The position numbers were made by a program, and so were the translations under genes. From positions 1 to 51,339 of the forward strand of contig NZ_JACZCS010000055.1 of the NCBI RefSeq assembly GCF_014904745.1: a DNA stretch of 51,339 nt, written 5' to 3'. The notes under the pieces were generated by a model. That model was not told the DNA's origin. It made no database searches and saw only the letters and a list, made by a program, of their open reading frames with translations. Of the stretch, positions 26,768 through 34,576 are shown one piece after another (position 1 is the stretch's first letter; every line of letters begins with the position of its first letter). This DNA is from Oricola nitratireducens (GTDB lineage Bacteria; Pseudomonadota; Alphaproteobacteria; Rhizobiales; Rhizobiaceae).

Positions 26768-27637
26768 ATGCAAGCCGCTCTCCCCGTCCTCAATTACAAC
26801 CTCTTCGGCGAAGCCGGAGACCTGCCCGACGTCGTTCATTGCGAGACGATCGAAATCCGTTCGCGGCTGCATGACTGGGAATTGGCACCGCATCGCCATG
26901 CCAGGTTGCATCAGATCCTGCTCATCGACCGCGGCGGCGGCCGGGCGGTTCTCGAAGACGAGACGACCGCGTTGCACCCGCGCACCATGGTGAATGTGCC
27001 GCTCGGATGCGTCCACGCCTTCTCGTTCACGCCGGGAACGCAAGGCTGGGTCGTCACCATCGCGTCGGAAATGATGGAGGAAGCGCTGGAACCGTCGCAG
27101 GGGCTGCGCCAGGTGCTCTCCCGTCCCGCCGTGCTCCCCGCATGCGAACCGACTCGCGCCATCATGGAGCAGATCTTCGAGGAACATGCCGGGCGCGGTT
27201 TTGCTCGCGCACAGATCCTGCGCGCCTTGACCGGTGTCCTGTTCGGCCATGTCGCGCGCGGACTGGCGCAAAGCGGCATTGCGGCCGGCAATCCCGGCGA
27301 CAGCGAGATTTTCCGGAAGTTCGAGGCGCTGATCGAGGACAATTTCCTCGATCGATGGCCAGTCGCCGACTATGCCAGCGCGCTGGGCGTCACGCCGACG
27401 CATCTGAGCCGTATCGCGCGCGCCGCGGTCGGACGGCCGGCGACGCGCGTGATCGAGGACCGCATGATCCGCGAGGCGCGCCGCAATCTCGTTTACACGA
27501 ACCTGCCGATATCGCGCATCGCCTATACGCTCGGCTACAACGACCCCGCCTATTTCAGCCGGGTGTTTAGCAACGCCACGGGCATGTCGCCGAGCGAGTT
27601 CCGGGAACGCATCAACGGCCACGGCGACTCTGCCTGA
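26768..27637 (+). CDS. pobR: AraC-family activator (PobR-like)
   Basis: A 289-residue AraC/XylS regulator. The N-terminal cupin effector domain (about 15-110) contains HDWELAPHRHARLHQIL, a typical aromatic-acid sensor segment. The C-terminal double helix-turn-helix (about 185-285) includes VADYASALGVTPTHLSRIAR and ISRIAYTLGYNDPAYFSRVF. Divergent from pobA, so activation by 4-hydroxybenzoate is the likely role. An in-frame ATG at 26732 would add 12 residues; neither start has a strong ribosome-binding site. I prefer 26768 because it leaves room for the divergent promoters. Confidence 0.88.
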   Translation: MQAALPVLNYNLFGEAGDLPDVVHCETIEIRSRLHDWELAPHRHARLHQILLIDRGGGRAVLEDETTALHPRTMVNVPLGCVHAFSFTPGTQGWVVTIASEMMEEALEPSQGLRQVLSRPAVLPACEPTRAIMEQIFEEHAGRGFARAQILRALTGVLFGHVARGLAQSGIAAGNPGDSEIFRKFEALIEDNFLDRWPVADYASALGVTPTHLSRIARAAVGRPATRVIEDRMIREARRNLVYTNLPISRIAYTLGYNDPAYFSRVFSNATGMSPSEFRERINGHGDSA

Positions 27638-27789
27638 AACGCATTCCGAATATGGCATTCCGCCCTCAGGGCCGATAAAACGAAAGTATTCCACATCTCA
27701 ATTGAGGCGTGACGGCTTTGCGACGGAGTATGGAAACAGCCAATCCATCCGCACTTGAAAAGCAATGCGCCACACTGGCGGCGCGATTG

Positions 27790-27804
27790 AGGGTCATTGA
27801 CCCT
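27790..27804. promoter_or_regulatory. Inverted repeat upstream of mprF
   Basis: AGGGTCATTGACCCT is a perfect 7-bp inverted repeat around one base, 69 bp before the mprF start in a 235-bp gap. A second short palindrome, CTCAATTGAG, lies at 27697-27706. They may be operators for mprF or 3' structure of pobR; no protein can be assigned. Confidence 0.35.
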
Positions 27805-27872
27805 GTGCCGCCGCGCGCCCCGTTCACGGGCTACACGGCATCAGCGCAACGCACAGGCTGGATATTGGCGCC

Positions 27873-30494
27873 GTGACCACGCAGATCGATCAAACCGGGA
27901 AACGCGCTGGCCGCGCCGGCGGGACCTTGCGGCGGCCGCTTGCGCCTTACCTGGCACCGCTGTTCGCGATCCTCTTCGTCGCTGTCGCGCTCGCCGTCGT
28001 TCACGAAATCACGGCCCATGTGCATCTGCGCGATATTCTCGCCGCCGCGCGCGGCACGCCGCCGCACCTGATCGCTCTGGCTGTTTCCTACACCGTGCTC
28101 AGTTACGTCGCCATGGCCGCCTACGACATCGTCTCCACGCGCGCCTTGCACATGACGCAGGTGCCGGTCCGTGTCGCCGCATTTGCCGGCGCCGTCAGCT
28201 ATGCCGTCGCCAATGTCGTTGGCTTCAACTTCATTTCCAGCGGAAGCGTCCGGTTCCGAGTTTATTCCCGTATCGGCCTGGAGGCCTCGGACTCGGCGCG
28301 CATCGTCGCCGTCTCCGCGTTCGGAATCTGGGTCGGCATGGCGGTGATGTTCGGCCTCGCGCTTGCGGCCGAACCGGTAAACATTCCGGGTGTTTTCGAA
28401 CTGCCGCCTTCCGTGTCGCGGTTTATCGGCCTGGCCATCCTTGCCGCCGGTGCGGCCCTGCTCGTTTGGCTGGCGGCCGGCAGGCGCCGCTTTCCGCTTT
28501 TCGGCTGGCACCTCGAACTGCCGCCGATGCGTTACGCGCTGGTCCAGATCGCAATCGCCCTGGTGGACTTCTCCACCGCCGCGGCGGTCCTCTACGTGCT
28601 TCTTCCGTCGGATATCGGCGTCAGTTTTCTCGCTTTCCTGCCGCTTTTCCTGATCGCTATCGTCGTCGGCACCGCCAGTCATGCACCCGGCGGTCTCGGC
28701 GTGCTGGAGGCGACGATCCTTTTCGGCCTCGGCGCGGGAAACCGCCCCGAGGTGATCGCTGCACTGCTGACCTTCCGCGTCGTCTATTACCTGCTGCCCT
28801 TCGCGGCCGCGTTGCTGGCGTTGCTTCCGTTCGAACTCCACCACATGGAGGTGAAGGCGTCGGTGACGGCCGGACGGCTGTTCCGCTTTTCGCGCCCGGT
28901 CGTCGCGCGCGTGCTCGCCGCGATCGTGTTCGCGGGCGGCTTGGTGCTGCTGCTGTCCGGCAGCAATCCCGACTACGACAGGCGCCTTCAGACGCTGAGC
29001 GAATTCACGCCCCTGCCCTTCGCCGAAGCCTCGCATATGCTCGCCAGCATCTCCGGGCTGTTCCTGATCGTTCTGGCGCGCGGCCTTTACATGCGCATGG
29101 CGCTGGCGCAGCGCGTGGCGATCGGATTCCTGCTCGCAGGTGCGGTATTCACCCTGGTCAAGGGATTGAACTACGAGGAAGCGGCTTTCCTGATCGCCAT
29201 CGCCGCCCTGCTTTTCGTCTACCGCAGCGCCTTTTACCGCCGCGGCGACTGGCGGCAATTCCGCCTCGGCCCGCAATGGCTGGCCCTCGTCATCATCACC
29301 ATTGCCTGCATCACCCTTGTCGGCTTTCTCGCCTACCGCCATGTCGAATACAGCGCCGATCTCTGGTGGCAATTCGCATGGAAAGGCGATGCGCCGCGCT
29401 TCCTGCGCACCACGCTGGCGCTAGCGATCGTCACCGGCGCCCTCACCCTCGACGCGCTCATCAACCGGCCTGCCGTGAAGGCGGCCGGCCAACGCAGCGT
29501 ACCCGGCGCCGTCCGGCGCATTCTGGCGGACTGCCCGGAGACGCAGCCGCAAGTCGCCTTGTTGGGCGACAAGAACTTCCTCCTCTCCGAAGAGGAGGAC
29601 GCGTTCTTGATGTATGGCGTTTCAGGCCGCAGCTGGGTGACGATGGGCGGCCCGGTCGGCAATCCCGACAAGGCGCAAACGCTCATATGGCACTATGCCG
29701 AAATGATCGACCGCGCCGGCGGGCGCGCCGTCTTCTACGGCCTGAAGCCGGACGCCATCGCCATGTATCTCGATTTCGGTTTTTCCATCCTGAAATTCGG
29801 CGAGGTCGCCCGTGTCGATCTCGACGTCTTCACGATGGAGGGACGGCAGCGAAAGGACCTGCGATACGCGCTCAGCCGGTCGAAACGCGACGGACTGGAG
29901 TTTTCCGTCATCCCGCGCGACCAGCTCGATACCGTGATGCCCCGACTGAGAAAAATCTCGAACGAATGGCTTGAGGGCAAACACGGATCGGAGAAGCGCT
30001 TCTCGCTCGGCCGGTTCGACGAGGCGTATCTGAGCGAGTTCGACATTGCCGTCATGCGCAAGGACGGCGAGATCGTCGCCTTTGCCAATATCTGGCGCGG
30101 CGCAGGCCGGCACGAAATCTCAGTCGACCTGATGCGCTATTCGCGTGACAGACCGAGCCTGTTGATGGAAGCCTTTTTCGTCCATTTGATCCTGTACGGC
30201 AAAGCGGACGGCTACAAATGGTTCAATCTCGGGGCCGCGCCGCTGGCCGGCCTGATCGACCATCCGCTTGCGTCGGCATGGAACCGGATCGGCGTGCTGA
30301 TCTACCGGCACGGCGAGGAGTTCTTCAACTTCGAGGGCCTGCGCGCATTCAAGGAGAAATTCGATCCCGTCTGGACGCCGCAATATATCGCTTGTCCGGG
30401 CGGGTTCGCCCTGCCGCAGATCCTGTTCGAGATATCGACGCTGATCTCCGGCAGCCCGGCCAAGATGGGGCGGTTTTTCGCATTTCTGCGCTAG
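27873..30494 (+). CDS. mprF: Bifunctional aminoacyl-phosphatidylglycerol synthetase/flippase MprF (LpiA-like)
   Basis: An 873-residue membrane protein. The N-terminal part (about 25-530) has some 14 hydrophobic helices with the flippase-domain signatures GFNFISSGSVRFRVYS and GTASHAPGGLGVLEATILFG. The C-terminal cytosolic DUF2156 domain (about 560-860) is GNAT-like, with FAFLMYGVSGRSWVTMGGPV-type and YKWFNLGAAPLAGL motifs, and transfers an amino acid (usually Lys) from tRNA to phosphatidylglycerol. The lipid is then flipped, lowering surface charge and raising resistance to cationic peptides and acid. Start is GTG at 27873 with no strong ribosome-binding site. In rhizobia lpiA is followed by acvB; that partner is missing here. 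Confidence 0.92.
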   Translation: MTTQIDQTGKRAGRAGGTLRRPLAPYLAPLFAILFVAVALAVVHEITAHVHLRDILAAARGTPPHLIALAVSYTVLSYVAMAAYDIVSTRALHMTQVPVRVAAFAGAVSYAVANVVGFNFISSGSVRFRVYSRIGLEASDSARIVAVSAFGIWVGMAVMFGLALAAEPVNIPGVFELPPSVSRFIGLAILAAGAALLVWLAAGRRRFPLFGWHLELPPMRYALVQIAIALVDFSTAAAVLYVLLPSDIGVSFLAFLPLFLIAIVVGTASHAPGGLGVLEATILFGLGAGNRPEVIAALLTFRVVYYLLPFAAALLALLPFELHHMEVKASVTAGRLFRFSRPVVARVLAAIVFAGGLVLLLSGSNPDYDRRLQTLSEFTPLPFAEASHMLASISGLFLIVLARGLYMRMALAQRVAIGFLLAGAVFTLVKGLNYEEAAFLIAIAALLFVYRSAFYRRGDWRQFRLGPQWLALVIITIACITLVGFLAYRHVEYSADLWWQFAWKGDAPRFLRTTLALAIVTGALTLDALINRPAVKAAGQRSVPGAVRRILADCPETQPQVALLGDKNFLLSEEEDAFLMYGVSGRSWVTMGGPVGNPDKAQTLIWHYAEMIDRAGGRAVFYGLKPDAIAMYLDFGFSILKFGEVARVDLDVFTMEGRQRKDLRYALSRSKRDGLEFSVIPRDQLDTVMPRLRKISNEWLEGKHGSEKRFSLGRFDEAYLSEFDIAVMRKDGEIVAFANIWRGAGRHEISVDLMRYSRDRPSLLMEAFFVHLILYGKADGYKWFNLGAAPLAGLIDHPLASAWNRIGVLIYRHGEEFFNFEGLRAFKEKFDPVWTPQYIACPGGFALPQILFEISTLISGSPAKMGRFFAFLR

Positions 30495-30544
30495 GAACGA
30501 CCGCGCTCGGACACGGCGTGACCTTACGGTAACATTATGTTTTG

Positions 30545-30560
30545 CATACAAATCTGTATG
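30545..30560. promoter_or_regulatory. Candidate response-regulator site upstream of the small exported protein gene
   Basis: CATACAAATCTGTATG is a perfect 6-bp inverted repeat with a 4-bp centre, 95 bp before the ATG at 30655. It matches 14 of 16 positions of CATACAAATCCGTAAG at 33242-33257, upstream of the nearby two-component operon. A second element, GTGACCTTACGGTA (30518-30531), lies just upstream. Confidence 0.55.
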
Positions 30561-30654
30561 TCTGCGGACAAATCTCCGCCCAAGCGTTTCTGTCTATTCC
30601 ACTGCATTCGGAAGCATCCATTGTCTTTCGGAAATGTTGAAGGAGAGAAATAAA

Positions 30655-31014
30655 ATGAAACGTCTCAACGCACTCGCAGCCGCAACCGCACTGTCCCTTC
30701 TGGCCATCTCCAGCGTCGCACAGGCGCGGGAATGGTCCGGCGAAAACGAGAGTGAGGTCAGTCGCGCGGTGGAAATGATCAAGAGCAAGAATTTCGAGGT
30801 CGTGCGCCTGGATTCGCTCGCTCCCGGCAACTACTACCACGACGAATATGTCGGCCACGCGGCCGCACATACCGCTGATATCCAGAAGCTCCAGACGACC
30901 ATCGCGGAAAACAAGAACCTGATGGACGAGCTGAAAGCCCAGAACGTCGAGATCGCCAATATTGTCGCGGTCGACGAAGCCGCCAATGGCAGCTTCACCT
31001 TCTATCTCCGCTGA
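30655..31014 (+). CDS. Small exported protein of unknown function
   Basis: A 119-residue protein with a clear Sec signal peptide (MKRLNALAAATALSLLAISS, cleavage after AQA). The mature part is about 93 residues, acidic, with a helix-rich centre (VSRAVEMIKSKNFEVVRLDSL, then DIQKLQTTIAENKNLMDELK, which could form a short coiled coil) and ends FTFYLR. No cysteines. AGGAGAG is well spaced before the ATG at 30655; an upstream in-frame ATG at 30634 is less likely. Its promoter carries the same motif as the two-component operon, so it may be a regulon member acting in envelope sensing. No family recognised. Confidence 0.75.
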   Translation: MKRLNALAAATALSLLAISSVAQAREWSGENESEVSRAVEMIKSKNFEVVRLDSLAPGNYYHDEYVGHAAAHTADIQKLQTTIAENKNLMDELKAQNVEIANIVAVDEAANGSFTFYLR

Positions 31015-31049
31015 CCACGCATCAGCAGACAATCCGGCAGTCGTCCCTG

Positions 31050-31086
31050 CCCCCGGAAGCCGCGAGGCTTTTCGGGGGCCTTTTTT
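31050..31086 (+). terminator. Intrinsic terminator
   Basis: CCCCCGGAAGCC pairs with GGCTTTTCGGGGG (with G-T pairs and one bulge) over a GCGA loop and runs into TTTTTT. It ends the small exported protein gene 36 bp downstream of its stop and abuts the convergent kinase gene. Confidence 0.85.
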
Positions 31087-31095
31087 GTATTCAGA

Positions 31096-32484
31096 TTACT
31101 CTTCCGTATGCGCGACGACAGCGTCGGCGCCCCGGGAAAACAGCAAGGTCGCCCTCAATCCCGGCCGGTTGTCTTCCAGCACTAGCCCGCCGCCATGCAG
31201 TTCGGCGATGGCGTTCACGAGGCTGAGGCCGAGACCGGAACCGGGCGTCGTCCTGCTCTTCTCCAGCCTGTAGAACCGTTCGCGCACCTTCTCGCGTTCG
31301 TCGGCGGGAATGCCGGGACCGTCATCGGCGACGATAACCGCGACACCGCCTTCGCGCGTATCGATGGAACAGTTGATATGCGAGCCCGGCGGACAATGAC
31401 GGATCGCATTCTCGATCAGGTTTGCCAGGGCCTGCGTCACCAGTTCGCGGTCGCCCTGCACCTCGACCGGCGCGTCGTCAGACGTGGCGTAGTCGAGAAC
31501 ATCGCCCGCATCTTCGGCAACATTCGTGTAAACTTCCGCAATATCGGACAGAATCGCCCTGAGATCGATCACGCCGAAACGCGCCTTGCGCGCGCCCGCC
31601 TCGATCTGCGCGATCGCGAGCAGAGCCGCGAAAGTCTCGTTGATATGATCCGATTCCGAAGCAGCCCTTTCGAGAAGTTCGGTGACGGGTTGGCCCTTCT
31701 CGTTGTGCAGGAGAGCGGTCTCGATCGTAATCCTCAGCCGGTTCAGCGGCGTCTTGAGATCATGCGCGATATCGTTGGAAACCTGACGCATGCCCTCGAC
31801 AAGATGCGATAGGCGGTCGAGCGCGGCATTGACGTTCCGCCAAAGCACATCGACATCGTCCTTCTGGTTCCTGATCGGCAGCCTCGCGCCGAGATGACCG
31901 AGCGAAATCTCGTCGAAAGTCCGTTGCATCTGGTCGAGCCGGCGTTGCGTTTTCGCCGCCAGATAGGCGCCGCCCGCCAGGCTGAGCAGGATCATGCCGG
32001 CCGCAGCCCAACCGAAACTTTTGAAGATCGTCTCGCGCACGATTTCGATATCGGCGTTGCTGGAGCCGACGGCCAGTTCGAAATCGCCGACACGGCTGTT
32101 GAGAATCCGGTAGGAGACATCGCGGTCGATGCCGAGACGGCGCGCCGGAACGTCCGAGAATCCCGGCGGAATGTCGAAACCGTTCACATTGGTGGCAAGT
32201 ACCCGGCCGTCGGGCGCGAGGAGCCGGAAGACGTTTTCCTTTCGGGCCGCCGCAAGAATATTGGCCTGGACCGAGTCCGCAAGAGAATCCTCGCCGCCCT
32301 CGACATAGGATTGCGCGATGGCATAATGCAGTTCGGATACGCCGCGTGTGTGCGCCGCATCAAGGTCTGTGCGCAAGATCGTATAGGCCAGCGCAGCGCT
32401 CGCCAGAAATGCGCCGATCGCCATCAACGTGATGATGACGGCGATCCGGAAGGGCGTGCTGTAGATAAGCCTAGCGAGGCGCAT
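31096..32484 (-). CDS. Two-component sensor histidine kinase
   Basis: A 462-residue membrane kinase. TM1 is at about 12-36, a periplasmic sensor loop follows to about 152, TM2 is at about 157-177, then HAMP (about 178-232), HisKA with phospho-acceptor His241 in VSNDIAHDLKTPLNRLR, and HATPase with N-box ALANLIENAIRH, G1 DDGPGIP and G2 GSGLGLSLVNAI. The HDLKTPL box is the form common in proteobacterial OmpR-type partners. ATG at 32484 overlaps the end of the response regulator gene by 14 bp; an upstream ATG at 32499 is also in frame. Signal unknown. Confidence 0.92.
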   Translation of the reverse strand: MRLARLIYSTPFRIAVIITLMAIGAFLASAALAYTILRTDLDAAHTRGVSELHYAIAQSYVEGGEDSLADSVQANILAAARKENVFRLLAPDGRVLATNVNGFDIPPGFSDVPARRLGIDRDVSYRILNSRVGDFELAVGSSNADIEIVRETIFKSFGWAAAGMILLSLAGGAYLAAKTQRRLDQMQRTFDEISLGHLGARLPIRNQKDDVDVLWRNVNAALDRLSHLVEGMRQVSNDIAHDLKTPLNRLRITIETALLHNEKGQPVTELLERAASESDHINETFAALLAIAQIEAGARKARFGVIDLRAILSDIAEVYTNVAEDAGDVLDYATSDDAPVEVQGDRELVTQALANLIENAIRHCPPGSHINCSIDTREGGVAVIVADDGPGIPADEREKVRERFYRLEKSRTTPGSGLGLSLVNAIAELHGGGLVLEDNRPGLRATLLFSRGADAVVAHTEE

Positions 32485-33148
32485 GCAGCGAATAGCCAAG
32501 ATTGCGCACGGTATGCAGAAGCGGCGCGTCGAACGGCTTGTCGATCTTGGAGCGCAACCGGCTGATATGCGTTTCGACGACGCTGGTCTTGGGATCGAAG
32601 TGGAAGTTCCAGACCCGCTCGAGCAGCATCGTCTTGGTCAGGACCCGCCCCTCGTGTTCCATGAGGGTTTCCAGCAGCGTGAATTCCTTCGGTTGCAGAT
32701 CGATGTCCTGTCCCGCCCGCGTCACCCGGCGGCGGATCAGGTCCATTTCGAGATCATGCACGCGCAGCCGGGATTTCTCGGCGATCGCGGCGGGACGGCG
32801 CAGCAGTGCGTTGACGCGCGCCAGCAGTTCCGAAAACGCGAACGGCTTGACGAGATAGTCGTCTCCGCCGGCTTCCAGCCCCTCGACCCGATCGTCTACC
32901 CCGCCGATAGAGGTCAGGAACAGCACCGGCGTCGATACGCCTGCGGCACGCAGGCTTTTTACGAGGGACAGGCCATCAAGCCCCGGCAACATCCGGTCGA
33001 CGACGGCGACGTCGAAATCCTCGTCCGCGGCGCGCAGCATGGCCTCGCGTCCGTCATCGACGACATCGCACGCAAGCCCGCTTTGCGAAAATCCGTTGCG
33101 GATATAGTCGGCGGTCTGATGGTCGTCTTCGACAAGAAGGATGCGCAT
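32471..33148 (-). CDS. OmpR/PhoB-family response regulator
   Basis: A 225-residue regulator. The receiver domain has acidic pocket EDD (7-9), phospho-acceptor Asp51 (VAVVDRMLPGLDG), Thr/Ser at LTS (78-80) and Lys101 (YLVKPF). The C-terminal winged-helix DNA-binding domain runs over about 130-222, with LQPKEFTLLETLMEHEGRVLTK and VETHISRLRSKID. The frame is open upstream, but MRILLVEDD at 33148 is the family start. It is first in the kinase operon. A site like that in front of the 30655 gene lies 94-111 bp upstream, so it may control itself and that gene. Confidence 0.93.
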   Translation of the reverse strand: MRILLVEDDHQTADYIRNGFSQSGLACDVVDDGREAMLRAADEDFDVAVVDRMLPGLDGLSLVKSLRAAGVSTPVLFLTSIGGVDDRVEGLEAGGDDYLVKPFAFSELLARVNALLRRPAAIAEKSRLRVHDLEMDLIRRRVTRAGQDIDLQPKEFTLLETLMEHEGRVLTKTMLLERVWNFHFDPKTSVVETHISRLRSKIDKPFDAPLLHTVRNLGYSLHAPR

Positions 33149-33240
33149 TGCAAACTCGCGCTCACGGCTCGAAGCCGGGCGCCAATCGCCCGACCTGTCC
33201 TGAGAATAGGATTTTATAGCGCGAATTTTTAGGCGCGCCG

Positions 33241-33259
33241 CCATACAAATCCGTAAGGC
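33241..33259. promoter_or_regulatory. Candidate autoregulatory site of the two-component operon
   Basis: Reading the plus strand, CATACAAATCCGTAAG (33242-33257) matches the dyad at 30545-30560 in 14 of 16 bases. On the minus strand it reads CTTACGGATTTGTATG and sits about 46 bp upstream of the start expected from a TATAAA-like -10 (33218-33213), a good position for an OmpR-type activator. Confidence 0.5.
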
Positions 33260-33279
33260 GCCGGCGCCGGGTCGAAACG

Positions 33280-34551
33280 TCAGTCCGCCTTGGCGGTCGC
33301 GCCGTCTTCCACCAGATGATCGGCGATGATCTCGACAATGCTTTCGAGACCGCCCTTCCAGCCGAGCGCAGCCTTGCTCTCGTCCATCGTCAGCCGGCAA
33401 TTGGCGCACGAGGAAACCAGGGCCGCCGCGCCTGTCTTTTCGACCTGGTCGATCTTGATCTTGAACACCTGGTGGCGCAATTCGGCCGCGCGGCCGATCG
33501 CCTGGACGCCACCGCCCCCGCCGCAGCACCAGTTCTGGTTGCCGGTCGGCGTCATTTCGCGGAAGTCGGTGGCAAATCCGTCCAGCAGATAGCGCGCGTC
33601 CTCGGTTGCCCCGCCGCGCCGCGAGATCTGGCAGGGATCGTGATAGGTGATCGAACCGTTATGCGGCTTGAGTTTCAGCCGACCCTCGCGCTTCAGCTTC
33701 GCCATGTATTCCGTAATGTGAAGAACCTCAAATGGCATTCGCTTGCCGAGGATGTTGGCGCCGCCCCAGCGCAGCACGCCATAGGCATGGCCGCATTCGG
33801 GAATGACGACGGTCTTCGCGCCGACCGCTTCCGCGGCTTCGGCGATCCGCGTGACCATGATCTTGGCGACATCCGCCTTGCCGGCCAGATAGCCGAAATT
33901 GGTCGCCTCGTATCCCTTGGTAGAGAACGTGTAATCGACGCCGGCATGGTTCATGATTTTCGCCATCGCGGAGATCGAAACCGGGTATTTCATCATCTCG
34001 ATCGAGGAGACCGTCAGCAGGACCTCGGCCTTGTCCTTGTCGAGCGGGATATCGATCTCGTTTTCGTCGGCGAGCCACTCGATGCGGTCTTCCAGCTTGC
34101 CCGGATCGAGCCCGAGCGGGCTGCCGTGATCGCGCGAGAAATCGGCGGCGGCGAGCAGGTCCTCCGGACCGAGCCCTGCGGCGACGAACGCCTGGCGCGC
34201 CTTGCCGACTATGGAGGCGATGTCGATACCCATCGGGCAGACCGTCGTGCAACGCCCGCACATCGTGCAGGTGTCGAACAGCAGTTCCTCCCACTCGGAG
34301 AGATCCTTTTCGGTGATCCGCGGGGCGAGGCCGAGCCAGCTCAGCGGCGATTTCTGCGACCGGTAGGCCTTGGCGATCGGAAACAGCTTGTAGGCCGGCG
34401 TGTGGCGCGGATCGCCGGAGGCCTCGTGGAAATGGCAGGCATCTGCGCACTGGCCGCAATGCAGGCACGCTTCCAGATAGGCGACAAGCGGTTCCTCGAC
34501 CTGTTTGAAGAAAACGTTTCTGGCCGCATCGACATTGACGGGAGCGTTCAT
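33280..34551 (-). CDS. isp2: Hydrogenase-associated Fe-S protein Isp2 (HdrD/GlpC-like)
   Basis: A 423-residue cytosolic electron-transfer subunit. Two ferredoxin-type [4Fe-4S] motifs are at the N-terminus (CLHCGQCADAC near 29 and CTMCGRCTTVCPMG near 94). The C-terminal half has CCG-type cysteine motifs: PECGHAYG, degenerate, and WCCGGGGG with SSCANCRLTM. This is the domain order of heterodisulfide-reductase-like Isp2 of Isp-type hydrogenases, which links the membrane cytochrome b (Isp1) to cytosolic redox partners. ATG at 34557 is in frame, but GGAGG is better spaced for 34551. It follows the large subunit gene by 25 bp. In Allochromatium and Thiocapsa isp2 precedes the large subunit; here the order is swapped. 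Confidence 0.85.
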   Translation of the reverse strand: MNAPVNVDAARNVFFKQVEEPLVAYLEACLHCGQCADACHFHEASGDPRHTPAYKLFPIAKAYRSQKSPLSWLGLAPRITEKDLSEWEELLFDTCTMCGRCTTVCPMGIDIASIVGKARQAFVAAGLGPEDLLAAADFSRDHGSPLGLDPGKLEDRIEWLADENEIDIPLDKDKAEVLLTVSSIEMMKYPVSISAMAKIMNHAGVDYTFSTKGYEATNFGYLAGKADVAKIMVTRIAEAAEAVGAKTVVIPECGHAYGVLRWGGANILGKRMPFEVLHITEYMAKLKREGRLKLKPHNGSITYHDPCQISRRGGATEDARYLLDGFATDFREMTPTGNQNWCCGGGGGVQAIGRAAELRHQVFKIKIDQVEKTGAAALVSSCANCRLTMDESKAALGWKGGLESIVEIIADHLVEDGATAKAD

Positions 34552-34576
34552 GGTCATTCCTCCGACGCGTTCGGGC

